From contig NC_049994.1 of assembly GCF_000003815.2 (NCBI RefSeq), positions 15,328,475-15,390,060 of the forward strand: a stretch of 61,586 nt of DNA, given 5' to 3'. The notes below the pieces were generated by a model, which did not search any database, was not told the origin of the DNA, and saw only the letters and a program-made list of their open reading frames with translations. Position 1 is the stretch's first letter, and every line of letters begins with the position of its first letter. This document shows, piece after piece, positions 42,001 through 54,000 of the stretch. The DNA comes from Branchiostoma floridae. Taxonomy: Eukaryota > Chordata > Leptocardii > Amphioxiformes > Branchiostomatidae. Made by a program: the position numbers and the translations under genes.

Positions 42001-45000
42001 TCCTGATTGTCTACTAAATATCCAATTAGAAATGAACAACATAATGTAAATAGGAGCAAGAAATATCTTTTTAAACCTGACACACCTGACAGGCTATGAA
42101 ATACAGAATGGTCTCAAAATCATGTTTTAATGTACTTACTCCAGAGGCCAGCTGTGCTGACAGTTTGTTCTGCAGGAACAGTGGAGACTCCTGGAAGTTG
42201 GGGAATCCCTTCCCTCTTGCCTCCCGAAGTCCTGACTGGTAGACATGCTGGAAAAGAATTTTGTCTTGGTTACTGTCAAATCTAAATACTCTTTAAAAAA
42301 TATAATTCATACACACATACACCAAAGTTACCATAAAACCAAAAAATCCATGAACCTTACAAATGTCATATGTTGATTTTATAAAGAATTCCTTTAATGA
42401 TTTCATTTTCATACTGACAGTGTATGTTTCCGCGAAAAAATGCCTTAATGAAAAGCGGCCTGCAGGCTGATTTGAGCTTTCATGAATAAACAAAGGTTCA
42501 AACAAACAAACAAAGGCCCATTCAGACAAATGAGTATCATGCTGTGTACAAAACTGCCCCTTAACTATGTACATAATGGGTGTAATGGGTGTAATGTTTG
42601 GATCTACTCACATCACTGGCATTGATGGCAGCTTCCTTGGCTGTGAGGAACACAGGAGCATCAGCAGCCAGTCTGTAGCCTCCCTCTTTCTGCTTCTCAT
42701 AGTCTTGGTGGTACAGACGCTAAATAAATCAGTTGAGAATTAGTTTAAGAATACGTCACATCTTCAAAAATAGTCTCACTTGATGGCTACACTCAAAGAA
42801 AATTTACTTGGAAACATCTCAGTTTTCTAACTTGAAGTTCACATTTTCATAATGAAAATATTATTATTGTTGTTGTTGTTGTAAGAAAAGTAGGAGACTA
42901 TGGAAAGTTCTAACTCACGTCACTCTGCATCTTGGCAGCGTTCACCACACGAGTGATCTCGGGGGAGTCTGCCAGGACTGTGTACTTCTGCTTCTCCTTG
43001 TCTGCTTCCCATTGGTAGATACGCTAAACAAACAAACAAACAAACATTTCTCTTAGTAAGTATTTCCTTTTTATTACCATAATGATTAAAAGATATGCTA
43101 AATACAATTTCAAAAAGTAATCATGAAGTTCCAATAAATAGTTTTCCTGGACCCTGCACTGAAATTATTGCAGCTACGTGACTGAATTGCCTGGGTAAGA
43201 ACTTACCGGATCATTCTGGAACTTGACTTTGTTAACCCTGTCCAACTCCACAGAGAAGGGATACTGGCTCAGACATCTCTGCACAAGCCACTGAGCATCC
43301 TCCTTGTAGTATTGGTCACTGGTAATTTCCTGTAGAGTCTTCACTCTCTCCATCTCCATAGAGTCTGGGGTTGAAATGAAGGCACCAGGCTCTTGCTTGT
43401 AGTGTTTCTGTTTGGATGAAAGTAAACATGTAAACGTGCCTATCTAGAAGCATATCATATAAGTGGATTTTCACTTAAATCAAATTTGCATACTGACTTG
43501 TGATGCCTGCGATATGAAAAATTCATAGTAAGGATTATTGACAAAAAGGCATTAATGACATTCAAGATAAACTAGACAAGTCTACAATTCAGAGGATCTC
43601 CCTAGAACACTGAAAACTATAAATTACGTAGCTTTACTGGCATCTTTCTTTAACTTTTGAAATACCTATTCTAAATGCAGAATACATATTTTTTACAATC
43701 TTTAAGGCTGATGTTACTTGTAGCAACAGTTACTGTGACATTGACTACGGATTTCTTCCCCTTGTTACCAAGGAAAATAAAAGTAAATGTTGGACGTACG
43801 TCGCTGGCAAGCTTGGCTGCTTTGGTGCATCGGACCTGCTCCATTGTGTCGGGGATCGAGATGAACTTTCCTGGCTCCTGCCTGTACTTTTTCTGTAGAA
43901 AATGAGCACAAAAAAAAAAGATTGTCAAATACAAATTAATAAAGTGTTGATAAATAATCCCACCAAAAAATATTCTCACGATAGTTAACATCTAAAGTGG
44001 ATACAAGACCTGTGATGCACAATGCACTTACGTCAGACAACTCCAGAATATTCTTGGCAGTCACCATGTCCACCCTGTCAGCAGGGAGGGTGTACTTCAC
44101 CTTCTGCTTCTCATAATCCTTTGTGTACTCAGCCTATGAAAACATGACGAGAATAGGAAACACAATGAAAGATAAGCAATAAAAAAAAGTTCATAGACAG
44201 CAAACAAAAACATCAATCATCAAACCATTGAGAGGACACTGGCAAAAAAGTGCAAAACTGATAATAACATAAAATGTTCAATAAAAGTAACATATACTAA
44301 CCCCAGAGGCCAGCTGTGCTGACAGTTTGTTCTGCAGGAACAGTGGAGACTCCTGGAAGTTGGGGAATCCCTTCCCTCGGGCCTCACGAAGTCCTGACTG
44401 GTAGTTATACTGCAAAAGATATTTATCTTTGTTACTGTCAACTTTAAATCTAACACGCAGAGACTGCTAGCTGTAGTGTATCAAGCTTCTCATCTCATCA
44501 ACAGAATCAAATGAATAGTGTTTTATCCAACCTCAGGGCAATTTTGACTGCTTCAAATTGTAATGCAGCATACTATTGCGTACAAATGTGGTCTTAAATG
44601 TGAAGTATATACAATACATCTACAGATAGTTAACGCTCAATGCTGCAGTGCAATTTGAACCAATCTGCTACAATTTTCTTGATGAAGTTGACAGTCGGTC
44701 ATCAAAACACATTTTGTACAAAAAATCTGTTTAGTGCTTTTCCGATGGAAACTAACTAAAACATAGATCTACTCACATCACTGGCATTCTTGGCAGCTTC
44801 CTTAGCAGTTGTGAAGGTGGGAGCATCAGCAGCCAGCCTGTATCCTCCCTGCTTCTGTTTCTCATAGCCTTCATGGTAAACACGCTATGGACAGTAAAGA
44901 ATACAAACATAACATTTTAATTTGTATGTATGGAGCAAAGACAATGATTCATACTCTAAACTGGTAAAGACTGGAAACGATTGTAGAGAAAGTAATTTGT

Positions 45001-48000
45001 CAACACTCAGATACTTTGTGCCAAATTGTGCTAAAAATATGTTTAGGTGGTCAATTCAGTGATCTTACAATGTAAGTGAAAAGTTCTGTGCTTTAGAGGA
45101 GTATCTTTAAATCTACAGACATGATCAGAACTCTACCAACAGAATAAATGATTCTTTTATACTGTACTCTCTGCGCTGACACATACATGTACAAAAGTAC
45201 AACCTTTATTCTATATACTCTTGGATTGATGAAGGAAACGTGTTTGAGGGAATGTTGCATCATAAAATGGAAAGTTCTGACTTACGTCACTCTGCATCTT
45301 GGCAGCGTTCACCACACGAGTGATCTCGGGGGAGTCTGCCAGGACTGTGTACTTCTGCCTTTCCCTGTCTGCTTCCCATTGGTAAACACGCTGAAGGAAA
45401 GAATACCTCCGTCAAAAGACATACCTTGGTCATACAGTGGCAAAATTGTGCCTACAGGGTTGTAAATCACTTGCCAATCATTTTCCCCTCATCTACAAAA
45501 TGTCTTTAAAAACTGGATTGAAGATTACATTCAATCATATGGGTGCAAATACATTATAGCTAAGTAGAAATAGAGCATACAATTGGGCATTACAGTGCAA
45601 TCTATGTACTTCTTGCATCTTGGAATTTTTTACAACTTTTCTGTAAAAGTGATTGCACAAGCTAACTAAGGTGCAACTTTTACCAAAAGGAAATACTACT
45701 TCAAAATATCTTGTTATTTATAACTAATTGCTTTCACCTTGACTTGATGTAAGCAACACCTGGCAATTCAGCACTTACCGGATCATTCTGGAACTTGACT
45801 TTGGTAACCCTGTCAATTTCCACAGAGAAGGGATACTGGCTCAGACATCTCTGCACAAGCCACTCAGCGTCCTCCTTGTACATTTGTTCGCTGGTGATTT
45901 GCTGTAGAGTCCTAACTCTATCCATCTCCATAGAGTCTGGTGTTGAGATGAAGGGACCAGGCTCTTGCTTATAGGTTTGCTGTTAGTATAGCAGGAAAGG
46001 AATCATTTTCAGGACACAAGTTGAAACATTCAATGATACCAATGAAATCATAGAAGAAGAACCTTACTGTGCGACAATGGTAACGGATACAATGCTAATA
46101 TCTTAACATTTCTAAGGAACTAATCTGATTCATGAATGATCTACATCTTGTATAATAGATAAAGCTGACAAAAATAGATAAATCATGCAAAACTATGACA
46201 ATAATAATTAAATTATTCTATGTTGTAGATGAAGTGGGCAAAAATAGATACATTTTTCACAAATAGTTCCATGGTCACCTTACTTCATCTACACTTTAAT
46301 AGCTCAGCTCTAAAAAAAACTAGACTTTTCACACCAAACTTGGTATTGTACTTACATCCTTGAGTTTTTCCAACTTTTTGCTGCGTACAATCTCTGGAGT
46401 GTCGGGGATGGAGATGGGTTTGCCAAGCTTCTGTCTGTATTTACGCTGCATAGGAAGAAAACATGATCTTGTTAAAACATTGCTGCAAAGAAACAAGACT
46501 GACAAATCCTTCAAAAGTCTTCATTCAGATACAAAAGAGAATCTTTGACATCCATTCGATGATGAATGCATACGATGATGCAATTTACATGATTGTATGC
46601 CTGTTGTATCCCAGCTATATTTTTTTCTGTCCCGCATATCTTGTGAATTTTCGTCATTAATTTTTGTCATTTTAATGTTACAAAAATATATTTTCCTCAG
46701 GTTTTATGTCGTGAAGTTAAGATTTTTGGACAGACGAGGGGAAATTTTATTTTTGTCTGTCCTGGGACGGAGGGACAAAACTTAAGAAAGCCCAATATAC
46801 AATAAAACAAAACTGACTAACTACTTACGTCTGTCATGCCACTGACAGCCTTGGCGGCGACAAAGTCGACTCTGTCCACAGGTGTCAGGTAGTGAACCTT
46901 CTCCTTCTCATAGTCCTTTATGTACTTGATCTGAAACGGAAAAGGGAAAGATTATTTACATGTACGTTTGCCAGAAGCCAGTTGACAATTACATGTACAT
47001 TGTATATACAAAATGTATATCATGTGATTTAGCAAACACAAAATTAATGCTGTCATCATATTTCTTAGCTTAAATGTTACGAGATATCATATGGGCGGAT
47101 GATGGTCATATTTCAATGCACTTTCAAAAAGAGAGAGAAAACTACTAGAAATATAGAATTTGCCTTAACCAGTACATCTAGCTGATAGCAGTCATTACAT
47201 GTAGCTACATGTAGCTGTGTGTAGCTACCTTATAGTTAATGTTATACTTTGTATTGTATACAATGTCATGTATATGCAGTCTGTCACTGTACCACAGAAT
47301 CATTTATAAGTCTTTGGTATGATCAGACAACAATACAGCAGAGAGCTACAATGAAGTCCAGTTATAATTCTGTGTGTTCAACTTCTAGAAATACTGATAA
47401 TAAATTTTTGTTTGTTTGTTTGTTTGTATGTTTTTTGTTTGTGTACTCACCCCTGAGGAATTTTTATGTGTTTGTTTGTTTGTTTGTGTACTCACCCCTG
47501 AGGCGTTTTCTGCAGAAAGCTTGGCCTGAAGGTACCAGGGGGACTCGTGCACGTTCTTGAAGCTCGCCTTCCGCATGTCGATCAGGTCCTTGGTCTTGTA
47601 CTCCACATCGCTGGCGATCTTCGCAGCCTCCTTCGCTGCCACGAAGGAGGTGGAGTCGGGAACCAGGGCGTATCCCTTCTTCTGCTGCTTCTGCATGCCC
47701 TTCTTGTACTCAAGCTGAGGAGTAACAACAACAAGTTGTGAGCACAAGAAAACACTACAAACAAGAGTTCACCCTTATCCGCAGGGTAACCTATATCCAT
47801 TGTTCTTACAACACGATATCAAGTCAACGGATGATGGTTTCCAACTGAAATATTTTGAAAATGTTACAAATTGAAACCACCATCCATCCATTTCCTATCC
47901 CTAATTACCCAGTTTTTTAAAAACAATGGATATAGTTTACCAGCAGATAAAGGTGATCTAACGTAACCACCTCCATGAATGAAATTGGAATTTTCTTTTA

Positions 48001-51000
48001 AATAAGGCATATTGAAATATTCATCTTGCCAAAGAAGCATACATTTGTAGCTACAACTTGTAGCTACAACAAATCTGTCTAACATGTACCACTCATACTT
48101 GAAGAAAGTAGTTAAGAAAAAAAGAAGACTTACATCACTCTGCTGCTTGCCAGCCTCCACAACACGGATGATCTCAGGTGAGTCGGTGAGGACGGTGTAC
48201 TTCTTCTTGTCCATCTCCCACTTCTCACGGTACTGTGTCTGCAAGGAGACGAACAACAAGATCAGTTGTTGGGCTTATCTAAAAAACTAGACTTTCTTCT
48301 GGAGGCTTCAGCACTCTCCTGTTCATTTTCACGGCAGTTTTATGTTTGCAACTTTTGCAGTCAGCTCTCATATGCTGTACATGTATTTTACTACACAACA
48401 GTTCTTCTGTGTTGTTTCGATTACAAATGCCTCATTTCCATACTTACTACAAAATAAAGTCCAGTTTACAGCATGCAGGAAACAACAAGTCCCCCTTATT
48501 AGGTGAGAGATCAACTTCACCTTGTCACAATGCCAAACATTTGCTTATATTTGCTCCATCTTAGTTACTGCTATATTATTTCAATGGTGAATGTACCACA
48601 AAATCACTAACTTCCGCAAACTTAAAATTTACAGAAACTTGTATAAAAAGGAGCACGCGTAGAAGATACATCCCTGCTTCTCATTTCAAAGTCTTGCAGA
48701 TTAGACACAACCACCCTCCCAGGCTCTGCACCGGAAACATTGCCAAAATTCTACAGAAGGGAAAGGAGAAAAGTACAACGCCCCCTACCATGTTGAGCAG
48801 GTCCTGCAGTCTGGCCATGCGATCCATCTCCAAGTAGATGGGGGCCTGGCTGCAGCATCTCTCGATGATCTCCTTGGCCTCCTCCTTGTAGAAGATATCG
48901 CTGACGATCTCCTGCAGTGATGCAAGCTTCCTCATCTCCGGAGTGTCCGTGATCACAGTGTAATTTTCAAGTGGCTGCTTGTACTCAATCTGTTGGGGGG
49001 GAAAAGAGAAATATATTTGAAAATGCTGACTGTGTTCTAAGTGGTTGTTTGTACTCAATCTGTGGGCAAAAAGAGAATATCGTTAATCTTCTGATAGTCT
49101 TGATTTTGATCTTGGATGACATTACGATTGGGAATCTTTAGTGTCAGTTACAATGGTGTGTTTTGCAAGTGGCTGTTTGTATTCAATCTATCGAGGGAGG
49201 AAAGTGGAATATTTCAAAAATGGGGAGGGGTTTGATTGTAGTTTTTACAAGTACAAACTTTTTTTACACTGGTTTGTAATACTTTGTTTTTTTTTTTTTA
49301 CATAACGACATTGTCTGTCATTGCAAACTCTGTCATTCTGCATATTTTCTACTGAAAATAAGGTATCAAGTGTACATGTACGTACGTCGCTCTGCAGCTT
49401 GCTGACTGTAGCGCAATGCACCTCACGCATGCCGTCACATATCTGCTCAAACTTGGCCCCTTTGACCGGCTGCTGGTACTTATACTGGAGAGGAAACAAG
49501 GAAAACATGGGAAAAGGGTTGGGCTACTCCAATTTTTGTGCAAATATGTGTTCTAAAAGAATGAAATACAGACATGGAGGTATCATTTCTGGATATTCTT
49601 AAAATGAAAAACTTATATTGTTGACAGTTAAATTAATAATAATAAATGCTAAAATTTCAAATTGGTACATACATTTGATTGAATCTCGACAATCAGTGAA
49701 TACATTGTTAAATTCCTTCCTTCATTTTGGTGTAATAGGTGGTGCACATCTCCATTTCTTAAGCCCTTGGGCCACACAGACCACTTAAGTAGGGGACTTG
49801 CCTAAAGGAAGTGGTGTATTCAGCTCTCATACTCTTTCTCATAAAAGCGATAAGCAGAAAAATCAGTAAGGACTATTTTCCTGTCTTTGGTGACCCAACC
49901 AGGGTTTGAACCCACAACCTTCCAAGTGCAAGGCAAAACACTCTGCCCAGTAGCTAGGCAATTCATTATCATCATTACGCCAGTCATTCTACTAGTATAA
50001 GAGTCTATTTCCCACCCAGGATTTGAACCCACAGCTTTCCAAATGTATGGCAAACACTTTAAAAATTGGGACATTGTACCAGGGACATTGTACCAGGCAC
50101 TCTACAAATCTATTGTCCTCTACTTAAAAACTGGTATTTTGGATAATTAAAGAAGATGCGTACCTCGCTGGCCAGATTAGCAGACTGCCTGGCTGTCTTG
50201 ATGAGGGGGGTGTCCGAGCTCAGGTTGTACTTGGTCTTCGCCTTCTCATAATCCTTCACGTAGTTTGTCTGATGTAGCCATGGCAACGGAGGACGGAAAC
50301 GACAAACGTGAGACAAAACAACGCACAAACAATGCTCACATATACAAGTACAGCAACATATATAACAAGAAGATAGTACACATATCTGAAGAGGACCTAG
50401 CCTCACAATACACTGGAGTTAAGGATGGGTTGTTGAAAGGCTTATGATGTAGAATAGGCAAGAAGCTTGTAGAACTTAGACAATGATAGGCAGTAAAATA
50501 GAATGATAGAAAATAACATGCCAAGAGAATTACAATTTTGAAGAGCAGCAAAAAGAGATTATAATAAAGAATACATATAGACAATAGGCAAGTATTGAGA
50601 TAATATAGCTTTATAGAATGTTGCACAAAAACATGTCAACAACAGAGCATGATATTCAATGAAAGCATAAGAAGTTCACAAGTATTAGTTCATGCATCTT
50701 AAGTTGTAAATAAGGTAAATAAGGTACAGTCACACAAGAAGAGAAGATCCAGACTCCAGCAGCTGCAAAGTGAACTGAGGAAAGAGAAACTGCTGAGAGA
50801 AGAAGATGGAGTTAACATTGCTGCAGGTGTGTGAACATGTGAGGAGAGGATTGTAGCAAGTGGCATGTGGCAGTGGAGTGTCAAGATGTGGCAGAAATGA
50901 ATGCAGAATGTAGCAAAGAATCGAAGGCAGGAATGAACGAAGACGGAAATGAATGGGAGACAGAGACAGGACGAGGAACAGTTTTATTACAAGGAAGGAA

Positions 51001-54000
51001 AACACTTCTAAGCAGACTTATACAAGACAGTGAAAGCATGCATTATGAACATAGACTAAGTATATAATAACATGTATCTACCAAAATCACTAAAACTAAG
51101 ACAATCTAAACACGTTTTTACACTAAACAGATGATTTCTACAACAAAACAACATAAAATCTACACACAGTGGCTTTAAAGGAGGACAAAGTGATGTTTTT
51201 CCTTACTATACATGTACCTTTTTTTTTAAATCAATCCAACAGCAGGACTTGAAACATGTATATGAAACTGGAATGGCTGCATGATAGATACAACATCTAA
51301 AAGGGACATTAAACAAGACATGACATACCAAACATTACAAGTACGGTAAAACCAGTTGTTGCAAGAAGACACAGCCACATGGGAAGACAGAAGACGGCTC
51401 GACATTCCACCCACGGAGACAGAACATAGCTCCACGTTCCACCCATGATACCTCGCTGGCATTCTCAGACGCCTCCACTGCTGTCTTAAACACAGGTGTC
51501 TCTGCCACAGCATCAAACTTCTTGCCCTCTGCGGACTTCCGAGCCTCTTCTGTGTATTTGATCTACACAGGAGGTAAACATCAACACTTGCTGTAACTTC
51601 CAGTACTGTTATTCTATAACAACTCATTTTAGAAGTTCTCAAAGACTTTACCAAAATCCGGAGTAACATCTTTTTTAGATTCTATACAGGAATGTTGCAG
51701 GTTATGCACAGAAAAGATTTGCTGAATACTGTATATTCTGTAGTTTCTACTTTGCTCTTCAAGATGTCAGACCAAATTAACAAATTTGACAAGAGCTTTG
51801 GCTTTTTCAATACAGTTATCTAGAACTACGTGCTAGAGAGCTTGATATTTTCATCCTCTGGATCTCAATGAGTCTCTCACATTGCAAAACATTGCAGAAG
51901 CAAATGCGAATACAAATGTACTGGTGTGTCAAGTTGAAAGGTGGTTAATTAATAATTTGGAACAGACCTGGCTGGCAAGTTGGTTGGCCTCCTTTGCCCG
52001 CTGGTTTTCCACAGCATCAGGAGGAAGATGCAGGCCCTTCCCTCTCTCCTTCTGGTACTGCTCCTTGTACTGTTTCTGTTGGTGGGCAGAGGGAAAAATA
52101 TGACAATCATGAACTGAACACTATAATATCATTTCCAACCCCTGATTTGGTTATGTGTCATGTTAGCCAAAACATAATGTTTCAGATCTAATACCCCAAA
52201 ATCTTCTCAGCTTGCTATCTTTTGATCAGAATCAGCTTTCTTCTAATATTTTTAGAAAAAGTAAAAAATAAATTGCAGACTGCATACCTCACTCTGGAGT
52301 TTGGCCACTTCCTTTGCTAAGGCCACCTCAGGAGTTTCTGGAAGGATGGTGAACTTCTTTTTCTGGTCATTTGAATCCCTCGTGTAGAGCCGCTGTAATA
52401 GGAAAGATTTATTTACTTATGACTTAGTTAAAGAATAGCTGAATAAGTGAAGATTATATCACCCATCATCATATCATACAGATTGAACAGCACATAATCT
52501 TTAAGCATGGTTAATAGATTGCCAGAAAATGGTCACAAAGGACAGGTGGCCACTATGGACAGGATTCGTAAAGCTTTGGTCAATGGAAGCAATTATCTGC
52601 ATACTAAAAGTGGCCCGTTTTTCCTTAGGCAAATGTGGTCCAAACTAATACAGGACCTGGTTTAACGGTGACTGTTACAAGTAGTAGAACTGTGTTCAAC
52701 AAGTTACATCTTTGGAATTTAGGTGTACTACATCAATTCCCAAAGTTCCCTTTTACCTCAGACTGGATGGTCTCTGCTTCCTGCACCCTTGCCATATCTG
52801 GAGTCCACAGATACTGATTGTGTCCAAGCCACATGATGTGTTTGGAACTTTTACCTTCCAAAACTGTGTATCATATTCACTAATTCCCCAGATATCCCCT
52901 TTACCTCAGACTTGATGGTCTCTGCCTCCTGCACTCTTGCCATGTCTGGGGTCCATGGGTATTGACTGTGTCCCAGCGACATGATGTGTTTGGCGTCGGC
53001 CTTGTACACGACGTCACTCTGCAGGTCCGACACTTTCTTCACTCGGTCCATCACAGGAGTGTCCTGAGCCGCAAAGGCCTTGTTCCTTATCATGTCCTCA
53101 GCTTCTTCTTTGTAAGGTAGCTGCAAAATTTTGAAACATTTCAGTTAAAATGTGTACATCATTTACAAACTCAATTTCTATGAAAGTCTGGTCTTTTTCC
53201 CCCAATATTCTCAGCCACACTTACAGAGATGACAACCCTTATTCAGAAATATTATTGATAATAATATTTTTTTCTTGATTGATGGTGCAAATTCCAAGTA
53301 CATAGCAGAACTAAAGGGTTCTGACTTCCATACTTACAAATGTAGGTTAAAAGCTTACCATAATAAACAGTCTTGAAACTTAACACCTTACAGATCACAT
53401 TACAAGGGAGCTAGAAGATTCAAGGGGATTGACTTGTTATCTTTTGAAAACATTTGACTACGTTGTGAAAGTCCATAGTTACCTCGCTGGTTAGCCTGGT
53501 GGCCTCCACTGCATGCCTGTTGCTGGGCGTGTCAAGCACTGCGGTGTATTGGTTAGTCTTGTTCTTTGCATACTCCACCTGGAGGGGATACAATCATAAT
53601 CATAATCAACATCATCATTATCCCCATCATCATCATCATCAGGGGATGAGCAACTCACAACTTTTACAAACTTTAAGAAACAAAGGTAATCAAAAACAGC
53701 AACAGGTTGCAATCCTGTTTTATTATCATTACAAATCAAGTATCCCTCTTGCATTGTCCCTCTACTTGAAATAGGCAGGAAATCTGGAACAAAATCAACA
53801 AAATTTTCATATGTTTTCTTCTGTAAAGTACAACTTTTTCCAAACAAAAACCTATGCACTATAGTAACCACAACTCTCAGTTTCAGTTTCTACGCCTTTA
53901 TAGATAGAAATAGAATATCAAATATGACAGCTTTTTTTTTTACATTGCTTTAACTCTAACCCTATATACAGGGTACAATGTATGCACACATGTCAAGTAC

